This document shows positions 18,662 to 28,590 of a stretch of 64,000 bases of DNA, piece by piece. The stretch lies in NCBI RefSeq assembly GCF_002746455.1, contig NZ_NWUW01000002.1, forward strand, positions 124,001 through 188,000, written 5' to 3'. The stretch's first letter is position 1; each line of letters begins with the position of its first letter. The notes under the pieces are model-generated. The model saw only the letters and a program-made list of their open reading frames with translations, had not been told where the DNA came from and ran no database searches. Made by a program: the position numbers and the translations under genes. This stretch comes from Bacillus fungorum (lineage in GTDB: Bacteria > Bacillota > Bacilli > Bacillales > Bacillaceae_G).

Positions 18662-21043
18662 ATGGCAAAACAAAAGCAAAGAGGGACGAAGGCAAAGGCA
18701 AGACGTACGATAAAGCCAACTTTGTATTATGAAATCGTCGGTTTAACTCTTTTTGCACTTTCAATCATTACGATTTTACAGCTAGGCGTTGTAGGGAAAT
18801 CGTTTGTGTTATTTTTTCGCTTCTTCTTTGGTGAGTGGTACATAATTGGTGTGTTAGGTGTAATAGCTTTATCCGTTTCGTTCGTTATAAAACGTGGATG
18901 GCCGAACCTTTTAAATAAACGGTTAATCGGTTTTTATTTAATAGTATTGGCGATATTAATGTTTAGTCATATTACATTATTTAACCTTCTTACAAAAGAT
19001 GGAGCAGTGCAAAATACTTCTGTTATTGTGAGTACGAAAGATAACTTCTTTCTTGAAATGAAAAAAGGACCAGATAGTGTTCATTTAGGTGGTGGCATGT
19101 TTGGTGCTCTTATGTTTGCTACATGTTACTTCTTATTTGACGAAGTAGGAGCTTATATCATTGGTATTATTTTAGTTATTCTTGGTATACTTTGTATAAC
19201 AAATAAGCATATTGGAGAAGTGTTAGCTCCGGTTGGTAGAATTCTTAGAAGTCAATTTCAAGTGATGCAAGGGGATTATAAAGATTGGAGAGCCAAAAGA
19301 ACGGCTGAACAAACAGAAAAGAAAAAAACAACAAGAAGCACAAGGAGCAAACGTGCTGTAGAACAAGAAGAAATGATTGAGCCGATAGAAGAAATCTCAA
19401 TTGATCCTCCGATTATTTCAAATTTTACTGAGAATTATCCTGTAAATGAAGAAGAGGATAAACGAATTGAAGTGGAGCAAGAAGAGTTAATCACTTCACC
19501 GTCTATCGAAGAGGCTCCACCAATTGAAGAGCCGAAGAAAAAGCGTGGAGAAAAAATCGTTGAATCGCTAGAGGGGGAAACACAAGCACCTCCTATGCAA
19601 TTTTCAAATGTAGAAAATAAAGATTACAAGCTTCCTGCACTTGATATATTGAAGTTTCCAAAGAATAAGCAAGTTACAAATGAAAATGCGGAAATTTATG
19701 AGAATGCTCGTAAATTGGAACGTACATTCCAAAGCTTTGGAGTGAAAGCGAAAGTAACGAAAGTACATAGAGGTCCTGCAGTTACGAAGTATGAGGTGTA
19801 TCCTGATATGGGAGTAAAGGTAAGCAAAATCGTCGGTTTAAGTGATGATTTAGCACTTGCTTTAGCTGCGAAAGACATTCGTATTGAAGCACCTATTCCC
19901 GGGAAATCAGCTGTAGGAATTGAAGTTCCGAACTCAGAAGTCTCTATGGTAACGCTTAGAGAAGTTCTTGATTCTAAAGCTAACAATCATCCGGAAGAGA
20001 AGTTGTTAATTGGTCTTGGACGAGATATTACAGGGGAAGCTGTATTAGCCCGTTTAAATAAAATGCCCCATTTACTAGTGGCAGGTGCGACAGGTAGCGG
20101 GAAGAGTGTATGTATTAACGGTATTATTGTTAGTATTTTAATGCGTGCAAAACCACATGAAGTAAAATTAATGATGATTGATCCGAAAATGGTAGAGTTA
20201 AATGTATATAACGGTGTGCCTCATTTGTTAACACCAGTTGTAACTGATCCGAAAAAGGCATCACAAGCATTGAAAAAAGTTGTGAGTGAGATGGAGCGTC
20301 GTTATGAGTTATTTGCTCATAGTGGCACGCGTAATATTGAAGGATATAATGGCTATATAAAAGAGCATAATAGTCAATCAGAAGCGAAACAACCGGAATT
20401 ACCTTATATTGTAGTAATTGTGGATGAGTTAGCAGATTTAATGATGGTTGCTTCATCGGATGTAGAGGATGCGATTATGCGTCTAGCGCAAATGGCCCGT
20501 GCTGCTGGTATTCATTTAATTATTGCAACGCAGCGTCCATCAGTTGATGTTATTACAGGAGTTATTAAAGCGAATATTCCATCACGTATTGCATTCGCTG
20601 TATCTTCTCAAACGGATTCTCGTACAATTCTTGACGGCGGTGGTGCAGAGAAACTACTAGGTCGTGGAGATATGCTGTTTATACCAATTGGTGCATCGAA
20701 GCCTGTACGTGTACAAGGTGCATTTTTATCAGATGATGAAGTTGAGAGAGTTGTAGAATATGTTATTGGCCAGCAAAAAGCGCAATATCAAGAAGATATG
20801 ATTCCACAAGACGTTCCTGATACGAAGCAGGAAGTAGAAGATGAATTATATGATGAAGCAGTTCAGCTCGTAGTGGAAATGCAAACAGCATCTGTTTCTA
20901 TGTTGCAACGTAGGTTTAGAGTTGGTTATACGCGAGCTGCCCGTTTAATTGATGCAATGGAAATGAATGGTGTAGTAGGTCCGTATGAAGGTAGTAAACC
21001 GCGAGAAGTGCTCATTAATGATGTCCAAGAAAAAAGTTCATAA
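18662..21043 (+). CDS. spoIIIE: DNA translocase SpoIIIE/FtsK
   Basis: A 793-residue septal DNA pump. Residues about 20-190 contain four or five membrane segments, 190-320 form an acidic, Pro/Glu-rich linker, and the motor domain carries Walker [11 protein letters not shown] and Walker [15 protein letters not shown]. The C-terminal gamma winged-helix domain ([23 protein letters not shown]) reads skewed DNA motifs. It moves the chromosome into the forespore or clears trapped DNA at division. Position after tepA-ylzJ matches spoIIIE. It ends at a strong terminator. Confidence 0.96.
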   Translation: MAKQKQRGTKAKARRTIKPTLYYEIVGLTLFALSIITILQLGVVGKSFVLFFRFFFGEWYIIGVLGVIALSVSFVIKRGWPNLLNKRLIGFYLIVLAILMFSHITLFNLLTKDGAVQNTSVIVSTKDNFFLEMKKGPDSVHLGGGMFGALMFATCYFLFDEVGAYIIGIILVILGILCITNKHIGEVLAPVGRILRSQFQVMQGDYKDWRAKRTAEQTEKKKTTRSTRSKRAVEQEEMIEPIEEISIDPPIISNFTENYPVNEEEDKRIEVEQEELITSPSIEEAPPIEEPKKKRGEKIVESLEGETQAPPMQFSNVENKDYKLPALDILKFPKNKQVTNENAEIYENARKLERTFQSFGVKAKVTKVHRGPAVTKYEVYPDMGVKVSKIVGLSDDLALALAAKDIRIEAPIPGKSAVGIEVPNSEVSMVTLREVLDSKANNHPEEKLLIGLGRDITGEAVLARLNKMPHLLVAGATGSGKSVCINGIIVSILMRAKPHEVKLMMIDPKMVELNVYNGVPHLLTPVVTDPKKASQALKKVVSEMERRYELFAHSGTRNIEGYNGYIKEHNSQSEAKQPELPYIVVIVDELADLMMVASSDVEDAIMRLAQMARAAGIHLIIATQRPSVDVITGVIKANIPSRIAFAVSSQTDSRTILDGGGAEKLLGRGDMLFIPIGASKPVRVQGAFLSDDEVERVVEYVIGQQKAQYQEDMIPQDVPDTKQEVEDELYDEAVQLVVEMQTASVSMLQRRFRVGYTRAARLIDAMEMNGVVGPYEGSKPREVLINDVQEKSS

Positions 21044-21079
21044 AAAAAGCCTAATTGTTTTTACAATTAGGCTTTTTTA
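21042..21079 (+). terminator. intrinsic terminator after spoIIIE
   Basis: Stem AAAAAGCCTAATTGT/ACAATTAGGCTTTTTT around TTTT, closing with T6. Confidence 0.92.
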
Positions 21080-21215
21080 TATGTTGGTTTTGTTATATAC
21101 TATATTCAGCAATAAAGAAAGGGCTTACATTTAAAACGATTCTTTAGAATACGAATACTTTGAGTTTGTTTTTTATAAACGTTCGATATTTAATGTAGAA
21201 AAATGTTAAATTTTG

Positions 21216-21244
21216 TTGACACGTATGGGAGCAAGTGGTAAGAT
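21216..21244 (+). promoter_or_regulatory. sigma-A promoter of the nucleoside importer operon
   Basis: Consensus TTGACA, 17-base spacer, TAAGAT. Transcription would start about 15 bases before the riboswitch aptamer. Confidence 0.8.
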
Positions 21245-21264
21245 TACTTCGAAAAGAATCACTG

Positions 21265-21333
21265 CCTCATATAATCTTGGAGATAAGGTCCATAAGTTTC
21301 TACCTGGCAACCATGAATTGCTGGACTATGAGG
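21265..21333 (+). ncRNA. purine riboswitch aptamer, guanine type
   Basis: P1 pairs CCTCAT (21265-21270) with ATGAGG (21328-21333). The conserved core TATAATC, the P2 loop GATAAGG, TTTCTACC and the P3 loop CCATGAA all follow the purine-riboswitch pattern and allow the loop-loop contact. The J3/1 segment is GACTAT; the specificity base is C, which pairs with guanine rather than adenine. Family knowledge then predicts that guanine or hypoxanthine binding switches transcription off. It controls the GntR and nucleoside ABC transporter genes downstream. Confidence 0.93.
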
Positions 21334-21364
21334 GGAAAAGTGTGTAACAAGGGATGTAAGAAAT

Positions 21365-21420
21365 CTTTGTGCCGAACTTTTTCTCGAAATGAGGAATGTT
21401 TATGGTGCAAAGTTTTTTTT
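21365..21420 (+). terminator. riboswitch expression platform terminator
   Basis: CTTTGTGCC (21365-21373) pairs with GGTGCAAAG (21404-21412, two wobbles) and is followed by T8. It lies 32 bases after the aptamer and 160 bases before the first start codon, as expected for purine-controlled termination. Confidence 0.85.
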
Positions 21421-21580
21421 ATGCAGTAAAGAGTGAAAATTTCATCTTAAAAAATTATTAATATTTATTCGACAATTATGGTTGTTTTTATTATTTAGCA
21501 ATTTTATTATGTTGTAAGTTGAAAAAAGAGAAAAGAAGTCTTACATCAGAGGTCGAATAATTGAAATGCGGGGGAGTCTT

Positions 21581-22306
21581 ATGTCAGTAAAATCGGATAG
21601 TCGTCACCTATATTTACGGGTGATTGATCACATCAAAGAAAAAATTAAAGATGGAGCTTACAAAGAAAGACAGAAGCTACCATCAGAGTTTGATTTAGCG
21701 AAAGAACTTGGTGTAAGTAGAGCGACTTTAAGGGAAGCACTGCGTATTTTAGAAGAAGAAAATGTTGTTATTCGTAGACATGGTGTAGGAACATTTGTAA
21801 ATGCAAAGCCGTTATTTTCTTCTGGGATTGAACAACTTTCTAGTATTACAGATATGATTTCTAGTGTGGGGAAAACACCAGGAACTATCTTTTTATCATC
21901 ATCTACAACTAGTTTAACAGAAGAGGAAAAAGAGAAGTTTAATAGTGAAGATGGTTTTAACGCAGTGATGATTGAGCGTGTGCGTACAGCAGATGGGGAA
22001 CCTGTTGTGTATTGTATCGATAAACTTGCAAAAGAAATATTGCCGGATTTATCAGGATACAATGAGGAATCATTGCTAACAGTGATACATAATAACACGC
22101 ATAAGCGCATAACATATGCGGTTGCTCATATTGAGCCAATTGGCTCACATCCGAAAATCTCACCGATTTTAGAATGTGAGCCAGAAACAGCACTGCTAGT
22201 ATTAAAACAAATGCACTATGATCAAAATGATGAGCCAATCTTATATTCTATCAATTACTTTAGAGCTGATAAATTTAGCTTCCACGTATTAAGAAAACGC
22301 ATGTAA
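21581..22306 (+). CDS. GntR family regulator with UTRA domain
   Basis: 241 residues. An N-terminal winged helix-turn-helix (about 8-75) contains [26 protein letters not shown]-type GntR residues; the rest is a UTRA ligand-sensing domain as in the HutC subfamily. ATG 21581 is preferred over 21566 because GGGGGAG precedes it at normal spacing. It is the first gene after the guanine riboswitch and probably regulates the importer that follows, perhaps in response to a nucleoside or sugar ligand; the ligand is not visible in the sequence. Confidence 0.92.
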   Translation: MSVKSDSRHLYLRVIDHIKEKIKDGAYKERQKLPSEFDLAKELGVSRATLREALRILEEENVVIRRHGVGTFVNAKPLFSSGIEQLSSITDMISSVGKTPGTIFLSSSTTSLTEEEKEKFNSEDGFNAVMIERVRTADGEPVVYCIDKLAKEILPDLSGYNEESLLTVIHNNTHKRITYAVAHIEPIGSHPKISPILECEPETALLVLKQMHYDQNDEPILYSINYFRADKFSFHVLRKRM

Positions 22307-22396
22307 ATGAGTTCCTTTTTAGGGAGGTGACAGCAAGAAGTTAGGGACAGCAGCGTATAAAAAAATAGATAAATCATTTCAGGAGGGGTTTCTAGT

Positions 22397-23464
22397 ATGA
22401 AGAAAAAAACAGGTCTTTTATTATCATTAACATTAGCAGCAAGCGCAGTTTTAGGTGCATGTGGTAACTCTGATAAAGCAAGTAGCGACAAAAAAGAGTT
22501 TAAAGTTGGTATGGTTACAGATGTTGGGGGCGTTGATGACAAATCATTTAACCAATCAGCTTGGGAAGGTTTAACGAAATTCGGTAAAGACAATGATTTA
22601 AAGAAAAATGAAGGATATCGTTATCTTCAATCAAGCAAAGATGCTGATTATATCCCGAATTTAACGAAATTTGCGAAAGATCATTATAACACAACATTTG
22701 GTATTGGTTACTTAATGGAAAAATCAATCGAAAAAGTAGCTGATCAGTATCCAAAAGAACAATTTGCGATTGTAGATACAGTTGTAAAGAAGCCAAACGT
22801 AACAAGTATTACATTTAAAGACCATGAAGGTTCATTCTTAGTTGGTGCTGTAGCAGCAATGACGACAAAATCAAATAAAGTTGGGTTTGTTGGTGGTGTA
22901 AAAAGCCCGTTAATTACAAAATTTGAATCAGGTTTTAAAGCTGGTGCAAAAGCAGTAAATCCAAATATCGAAATCGTATCACAATATGCTGATGCATTTG
23001 ATAAACCAGAAAAAGGGTCTGTATTAGCTTCAGCAATGTACGGTGGTGGAGTTGACGTAATTTATCATGCTTCAGGTGCAACTGGTAATGGTGTATTTAC
23101 AGAAGCAAAAAACCGTAAGAAAAAAGGTGAAAATGTTTGGGTAATCGGTGTTGACCGTGACCAAAATCAAGAAGGTATGCCTGAAAACGTAACTTTAACT
23201 TCTATGGTAAAACGTGTTGATATTGCAGTAGCAAAAGTAGCACAAGAAGCGAAAGATGGAAAGCTTAAAGGCGGTAAAGTAGAAGAATTTGGCTTGAAAG
23301 ATGACGGTATTGGTATTTCAAAAACAACTGATAATGTGAAAAAAGTAAATCCTGAAATCTTAACAAAAGTAGAAGAGCTTGAGAAGAAAATCACTGACGG
23401 TGAAATTAAAGTACCTGCAACTGATGAAGAATATAAAACATATGAAGCTTCTCTAAAGAAATAA
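22397..23464 (+). CDS. nupN: BMP/NupN-type nucleoside-binding lipoprotein
   Basis: 355 residues with a lipoprotein signal peptide (lipobox LGAC, Cys22). The mature part is a BMP/PnrA-family solute-binding protein: KVGMVTDVGGVDDKSFNQSAWEGL at the mature N-terminus and the GVDRDQN segment later. Such proteins bind purine nucleosides; guanosine is the likely substrate given the guanine riboswitch and the homologous B. subtilis NupNOPQ system. The start follows AGGAGGGG. A hairpin separates it from the ATPase gene, consistent with higher expression of the binding protein. Confidence 0.92.
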   Translation: MKKKTGLLLSLTLAASAVLGACGNSDKASSDKKEFKVGMVTDVGGVDDKSFNQSAWEGLTKFGKDNDLKKNEGYRYLQSSKDADYIPNLTKFAKDHYNTTFGIGYLMEKSIEKVADQYPKEQFAIVDTVVKKPNVTSITFKDHEGSFLVGAVAAMTTKSNKVGFVGGVKSPLITKFESGFKAGAKAVNPNIEIVSQYADAFDKPEKGSVLASAMYGGGVDVIYHASGATGNGVFTEAKNRKKKGENVWVIGVDRDQNQEGMPENVTLTSMVKRVDIAVAKVAQEAKDGKLKGGKVEEFGLKDDGIGISKTTDNVKKVNPEILTKVEELEKKITDGEIKVPATDEEYKTYEASLKK

Positions 23465-23477
23465 TAATAGAGAAATA

Positions 23478-23508
23478 GCAAAGGTTAGTTCGTAGAACTA
23501 ACCTTTGC
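23478..23508 (+). terminator. intercistronic hairpin after nupN
   Basis: A perfect 13-bp stem (GCAAAGGTTAGTT / AACTAACCTTTGC) with a five-base loop but no T run. It looks more like an mRNA-stabilising or partial-attenuation hairpin than a full terminator. Confidence 0.6.
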
Positions 23509-23572
23509 ATATATAAAAATACCTTTAATAGAGTGTAATTAGGGAGTGTTCCCTGCTAAAAGGAGGAACAAA

Positions 23573-25105
23573 ATGGAATACGTAATTGAGATGAACAATA
23601 TTACAAAAGTATTCCCAGGCATTGTAGCGAATGACGATATTACGCTGCAAGTAAAACAGGGAGAAATACATGCTTTACTTGGAGAAAATGGTGCAGGGAA
23701 ATCAACGCTGATGAATGTGCTGTTTGGTTTGTATCAACCAGAACAGGGAGAAATTAAGATTCAAGGAAAACCTGTAAAAATTACAAATCCGAATATAGCA
23801 AATGACCTTGGTATTGGGATGGTCCATCAGCATTTTATGCTTGTTCATAATTTTACAGTTACAGAGAATATTATTCTTGGGAATGAGCCGAAGAAAAACG
23901 GGAAAATTGCTGTTGAAGAAGCTGCAAAAGAAATTAAGCAATTATCTGAACAGTACGGTTTAGCTGTTGATCCACATGCGAAAATTGAAGATATTTCTGT
24001 TGGGATGCAGCAAAGGGTTGAAATATTAAAGACTCTTTATCGTGGTGCTGAGATTTTAATATTTGATGAGCCAACCGCGGTGTTAACTCCCCAAGAGATT
24101 CATGAGTTGATTCAAATTATGAAAAAGCTTGTACAAGAAGGAAAATCTATTATTCTTATTACACATAAGTTGAAAGAAATTATGGAAGTTTGCGATCGTT
24201 GTACAATTATTCGTAAAGGTAAGGGGATTGGCACTGTTGATGTAGCGGAAACGGATGAGCATAAACTTGCAGAGTTAATGGTCGGACGTCAAGTGAATTT
24301 TAAAACAGAAAAAATAGAAGCTAAACCAATGGAAGAAGTACTATCTATTGCAAACCTAATTGTTCATGATACGCGCAAGTTACCTGCTGTAAAAGGCCTT
24401 GACTTAACTGTTCGTGCAGGAGAAATCGTTGGGATTGCAGGGATTGATGGAAATGGTCAAAGTGAATTAATAGAGGCGATTACTGGTTTACGAAAAGTTG
24501 AGTCAGGTTCTATTGCAATTAAAGGAAAAGAAATAACGAATTGGCCTGTTCGAAGAATAACAGAAGAGGGGATTGGTCATATTCCTGAAGATCGTCATAA
24601 ACACGGACTTGTTCTCGATTTTTCTGTTCGGGACAATATTGTTTTACAAACATACTATAAAAATCCATTTTCAAAGAAAGGGATTTTAAATTTTAGTAAA
24701 ATTACAGAAAAAGCAAAAGCGCTTATTGAACAGTTTGATGTACGTACACCTAGTGAACAAACGTTAGCTCGTGCTCTATCTGGTGGGAACCAGCAAAAGG
24801 CCATTATTGCACGTGAAGTAGATCGTAATCCAGATTTATTAATTGCAGCGCAGCCAACACGTGGTTTAGATGTAGGTGCGATTGAATTTATTCATAAAAA
24901 ATTAATCGAGCAGAGAGATAATGGGAAGGCAGTATTGCTTTTATCTTTAGAGCTGGATGAAATTTTAAATGTAAGTGATCGAGTTGCTGTTATATATGAA
25001 GGGAAAATTGTAGCAATTGTGGATGCGAAAGAAACGAATGAACAACAGCTTGGATTATTAATGGCCGGCGGGACAGGGAAAGAGAAGGTGAACACAAATG
25101 GCTAA
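23573..25105 (+). CDS. nupO: nucleoside ABC transporter ATP-binding protein (double domain)
   Basis: 510 residues with two fused ABC domains. The first has Walker A LLGENGAGKST, signature ISVGMQQR and Walker B ILIFDEPTAVL. The second has a degenerate Walker A (GIDGNGQSE) and signature LSGGNQQK, the asymmetric pattern of sugar/nucleoside ABC ATPases. ATG 23573 follows AAAGGAGGAAC; the frame is open back to 23546 without a better site. It overlaps the first permease gene by eight bases. Confidence 0.94.
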   Translation: MEYVIEMNNITKVFPGIVANDDITLQVKQGEIHALLGENGAGKSTLMNVLFGLYQPEQGEIKIQGKPVKITNPNIANDLGIGMVHQHFMLVHNFTVTENIILGNEPKKNGKIAVEEAAKEIKQLSEQYGLAVDPHAKIEDISVGMQQRVEILKTLYRGAEILIFDEPTAVLTPQEIHELIQIMKKLVQEGKSIILITHKLKEIMEVCDRCTIIRKGKGIGTVDVAETDEHKLAELMVGRQVNFKTEKIEAKPMEEVLSIANLIVHDTRKLPAVKGLDLTVRAGEIVGIAGIDGNGQSELIEAITGLRKVESGSIAIKGKEITNWPVRRITEEGIGHIPEDRHKHGLVLDFSVRDNIVLQTYYKNPFSKKGILNFSKITEKAKALIEQFDVRTPSEQTLARALSGGNQQKAIIAREVDRNPDLLIAAQPTRGLDVGAIEFIHKKLIEQRDNGKAVLLLSLELDEILNVSDRVAVIYEGKIVAIVDAKETNEQQLGLLMAGGTGKEKVNTNG

Positions 25106-26156
25106 AAAATTTTTAACAGAACGAACAATTAATATTTTAGTACCTGTGTTATCCGTAGTTTTCGGTTTACTTGTTGGTGCCATTGTAATGTTAGTTAGTG
25201 GATATGATCCAATTGTTGGATATGCCGCACTTTGGGAAGGAATGGTTGGAAATCCACAAGCCATCGGTGAGACGTTGCGTACGATGATTCCGCTTGTGCT
25301 AGCTGGTCTTTCAGTAGCATTCGCATTTCGTACAGGTCTTTTCAATATTGGGGTGGAAGGACAGTTATTAGTTGGGTGGCTTGCTGCTGTTTGGTTTGGA
25401 TATGCAGTGTCGTTACCAGTAATTTTGCATATTCCGTTATCTATATTAGTGGCAGCAATCGCCGGCGGTTTATGGGGTTTTATACCTGGATATTTAAAAG
25501 GAAAGCTTAAAGTAAATGAAGTAATTGTTACAATTATGATGAACTACATTGCACTTTATGTTACGTATGACCTTATTAAACGCTTTATTCATGAAGGTAA
25601 TGAGAAATCTTATGATGTACAAGCAAGTGCTTCGTTAGCTTCTGATTGGTTATCTTCATTGACAGATGGATCTCGTTTACACTGGGGAATTGTTGTAGCT
25701 ATTATCGTTGCAATTGTAATGTGGTTCTTATTAGATAGAACAACGTTAGGGTATGAACTAAAATCGGTTGGTTTTAACCAAAATGCCTCTCAATATGCAG
25801 GGATGAAAGTATCGCGTAATGTTGTATTATCAATGACAATTGCTGGTGCTTTTGCTGGAATTGGTGGAGCTATGGAAGGTTTAGGAACATTCCAAAGTAT
25901 GACGGCGATGTCGTCGTTTACTGGTATTGGATTTGATGGGATTGCTGTAGCGCTTCTAGGAGGAAATAATCCATTTGGTATATTATTATCAGCTTTACTG
26001 TTTGGTGGTTTGAAAAGTGCAGCCCCACAAATGAATTTTGAAGCAGATGTACCTTCTGAGTTAATTAACGTTATTATTGCATGTATTATTTTCTTTGTTG
26101 CGTGCAGTTATGTTTTACGCTGGGCACTTACACGCATGAGCAAGGAGGGGAAATAA
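25098..26156 (+). CDS. nupP: nucleoside ABC transporter permease 1
   Basis: 352 residues with about eight to ten hydrophobic segments and the branched-chain/ribose-type permease motif GLFNIGVEGQLLVGW. It starts inside the end of the ATPase gene, with GAGAAGGTG as ribosome binding site. One base separates its stop from the start of the second permease. It forms the membrane channel with NupQ. Confidence 0.93.
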   Translation: MAKKFLTERTINILVPVLSVVFGLLVGAIVMLVSGYDPIVGYAALWEGMVGNPQAIGETLRTMIPLVLAGLSVAFAFRTGLFNIGVEGQLLVGWLAAVWFGYAVSLPVILHIPLSILVAAIAGGLWGFIPGYLKGKLKVNEVIVTIMMNYIALYVTYDLIKRFIHEGNEKSYDVQASASLASDWLSSLTDGSRLHWGIVVAIIVAIVMWFLLDRTTLGYELKSVGFNQNASQYAGMKVSRNVVLSMTIAGAFAGIGGAMEGLGTFQSMTAMSSFTGIGFDGIAVALLGGNNPFGILLSALLFGGLKSAAPQMNFEADVPSELINVIIACIIFFVACSYVLRWALTRMSKEGK

Positions 26157-27116
26157 ATGAGCTTTTTAGATATTTTAGCCATTCTTGTGACGGGTACGTT
26201 ATATACGGCAGCGCCACTTATTTTTACGGCGTTAGGTGGAGTGTTCAGTGAGCGTTCTGGAGTTGTAAATATAGCGTTAGAAGGTTTAATGTTATTTGGT
26301 GCGTTTATTGGTATTGTTACAACGTTATTAATGGGTGATACGTGGGGATCGATGACTCCTTGGATTGCACTATTATTTGCAGCAATTGGTAGTGGGTTAT
26401 TTGCACTTCTTCATGCGGTAGCATCTATTACGTTCCGTGCGGATCAAGTAGTGAGCGGGGTAGCAATTAACTTCTTAGCTCTTGGTTTAACAGTATTTGC
26501 GATTAAGAAAATCTTTGGCAAAGGACAAACGGATTTCATTCAATACCGTATTGAAAAAATCGATGTTCCGGGTCTTTCGGATATTCCGGTAATTGGAAAA
26601 ATCTTTTTCTCAAATGTACCGTTAACATCATATATCGCTATTATTTTAGCGTTTGTTGTTTGGTATATCATTTATAAAACACCGTTCGGTCTTCGTCTTC
26701 GTGCGGTTGGTGAACATCCAATGGCAGCAGATACGATGGGGATTAATGTATATAAAATGCGTTATATTGCAGTTGCTATATCTGGAATGTTTGCAGGAAT
26801 AGGTGGAGCGGTCTTCGCTATGTCAATTTCCGGTAACTTCTCAGGTGCTACAATTACCGGACAAGGTTTCTTAGCGTTAGCGGCTATGATTTTCGGTAAA
26901 TGGAATCCACTAGGTGCTCTTGGAGCGGCTCTGTTCTTTGGATTTGCTCAATCACTAGGAATAACAGGTGGTACAATTCCGGTACTAAAAGAAATTCCAA
27001 GTGTATTCTTAACGATATTACCGTATGTATTCACAATATTAGCACTTGTTGGTTTTGTAGGTCGTTCTGAAGCTCCGAAAGCATTAGGAACTCCTTATGA
27101 AAAAGGAAAACGATAA
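26157..27116 (+). CDS. nupQ: nucleoside ABC transporter permease 2
   Basis: 319 residues, multi-pass, with the permease motif SGVVNIALEGLMLFGAF near residue 35 and a C-terminal hydrophobic pair. It follows nupP directly with AAGGAGGGG as ribosome binding site. Together with NupN, NupO and NupP it completes a nucleoside importer. The unit ends at a terminator. Confidence 0.93.
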   Translation: MSFLDILAILVTGTLYTAAPLIFTALGGVFSERSGVVNIALEGLMLFGAFIGIVTTLLMGDTWGSMTPWIALLFAAIGSGLFALLHAVASITFRADQVVSGVAINFLALGLTVFAIKKIFGKGQTDFIQYRIEKIDVPGLSDIPVIGKIFFSNVPLTSYIAIILAFVVWYIIYKTPFGLRLRAVGEHPMAADTMGINVYKMRYIAVAISGMFAGIGGAVFAMSISGNFSGATITGQGFLALAAMIFGKWNPLGALGAALFFGFAQSLGITGGTIPVLKEIPSVFLTILPYVFTILALVGFVGRSEAPKALGTPYEKGKR

Positions 27117-27120
27117 GTAT

Positions 27121-27154
27121 AAAAAAAGCTCGCACATTAGTGCGGGCTTTTTTA
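27121..27154 (+). terminator. intrinsic terminator after nupQ
   Basis: Stem AAAAAGCTCGCAC/GTGCGGGCTTTTTT with one wobble and a T run. Confidence 0.9.
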
Positions 27155-27199
27155 CATAGAATATATTTAATACGGAATTTTACTATGTTCCTTACATAT

Positions 27200-27272
27200 T
27201 ACAGTTTTTAGAAAGAGTCGAATGTAAGTATAGTGAGGAAGAAAAGTTGATTTTTCATTTCTAAAAACTGTA
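27200..27272 (+). promoter_or_regulatory. 15-bp inverted repeat overlapping the ymfF promoter
   Basis: TACAGTTTTTAGAAA (27200-27214) is exactly inverted at 27258-27272. The right arm covers the spacer and first bases of the -10 of a TTGATT-N18-TATATT promoter (27247-27276). The arm centres are 58 bp apart. It could be a looping operator pair or a long-range RNA stem from an upstream transcript. A small palindrome, AGGAATATTCCT, follows at 27280-27291. Confidence 0.5.
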
Positions 27273-27276
27273 TATT
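27247..27276 (+). promoter_or_regulatory. probable sigma-A promoter of the ymf cluster
   Basis: TTGATT and TATATT separated by 18 bases, 40 bases before the ymfF start codon. Confidence 0.5.
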
Positions 27277-27315
27277 GAAGAGGAATATTCCTATATACGT
27301 AAAGGAGGGCTATAA

Positions 27316-28590
27316 ATGAAACTGATGGAACAACAGTTACACGAGTTAGGTGGTTTACGAGTACATATTATTCCAACTGATAAATATAAAACAAATACTT
27401 TTGTATTTCGTTTTAAAGCACCTTTAAATGAGGAGACGGTGACAGAGCGTGCCCTATTGCCATACGTATTGCAAAGCGCGACAGAAAAACTTCCTTCTGT
27501 AATTCGTCTTCGTCAATATTTAGAAGAATTATACGGATCTTCTTTGGCAGTAGATGTAAGTAAAAAAGGAGAAGACCATATCATCTCTATTTATGTAGAC
27601 ATTGCAAATGAAGTATATTTGCATGATGCACCGCCATTATTTGAAAAAGCGCTTTCTATGTTATCGGATATCGTTTTACATCCAGCAACAGAGGGGAACG
27701 GTTTTTTATCTTCTATCGTAGAGAGTGAAAAGAGAGCGCTCTTGCAACGGATTGAAGCTACGTATGATGATAAAATGCGTTATGCAAACGAGCGTTTAAT
27801 TGAAGAAATGTGCAAAGTAGAACCGTATCGATTAAGTGCAAATGGAAAAAAAGAGAGTGTTGCATCTATTACAAATGAAAGTTTGTATCGATATTATCAA
27901 AAAGTGTTAGCGGAAGATGAAATGGATCTATACATTATTGGTGATATTTCGGAAAAAGCAGTGGATCTTGTAAGTAAGTATTTTTCTATTTCAGCGCGTC
28001 CTGAGAGAGAGAGAAATGTACTTCTTCATAAGAGAAATAATGAAGAAAAAGAAGTTGTTGAAAAACAAGAATTAAAACAAAGTAAATTACACATCGGTTA
28101 TCGTACGTTTATTACGTATAAAGACGAAGATTATTTTGCACTGCAATTGTTCAATGGATTGTTTGGAGGATTTTCTCATTCAAAGCTATTCGTTAATGTT
28201 CGTGAAAAAAATAGTTTAGCGTACTATGCAGCATCCCGCTTTGAAAGTCATAAAGGCTTATTATTTGTCATGTCAGGGATCGAAGCGAAAAATTATGAAA
28301 AAGCTGTTGAGATTATTAAAGAACAAATGCTAGCGATGCAAAATGGTGATTTTTCTGAAGAAGAGATGCACCAAACGAAAAGTGTTATTCAAAATCAAAT
28401 ATTAGAGGCGATTGATACACCACGCGGATTTGTGGAAATGCTGTATCATGGCATTATTTCAGATCGTACGCGCCCGGTTGAAGAATGGCTTACAGGTATT
28501 GAAAGTGTGACGAAAGAAGAGATTGTGAAAGTTGCTAAAAATATTGAACTAGATACAATTTACTTTTTACATGGAACGGAGGGAGAATAA
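27316..28590 (+). CDS. ymfF: YmfF, inactive-type M16 peptidase homologue
   Basis: 424 residues with the M16 fold, but the segment where HxxEH should stand reads LLPYVLQSATEKLP, so no zinc site is present. The C-terminal half keeps the family R/Y-type region (REKNSLAYYAASRFE). Such subunits usually pair with an active M16 protein; the next gene, ymfH, abuts it and has the intact motif. The start follows AAAGGAGGGC. Confidence 0.93.
   Translation: MKLMEQQLHELGGLRVHIIPTDKYKTNTFVFRFKAPLNEETVTERALLPYVLQSATEKLPSVIRLRQYLEELYGSSLAVDVSKKGEDHIISIYVDIANEVYLHDAPPLFEKALSMLSDIVLHPATEGNGFLSSIVESEKRALLQRIEATYDDKMRYANERLIEEMCKVEPYRLSANGKKESVASITNESLYRYYQKVLAEDEMDLYIIGDISEKAVDLVSKYFSISARPERERNVLLHKRNNEEKEVVEKQELKQSKLHIGYRTFITYKDEDYFALQLFNGLFGGFSHSKLFVNVREKNSLAYYAASRFESHKGLLFVMSGIEAKNYEKAVEIIKEQMLAMQNGDFSEEEMHQTKSVIQNQILEAIDTPRGFVEMLYHGIISDRTRPVEEWLTGIESVTKEEIVKVAKNIELDTIYFLHGTEGE

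Noticed and set aside
21235-21429. Plus-strand 64-codon frame upstream of the GntR gene
   Set aside because: It coincides with the guanine riboswitch and its terminator; the sequence is explained by RNA structure.
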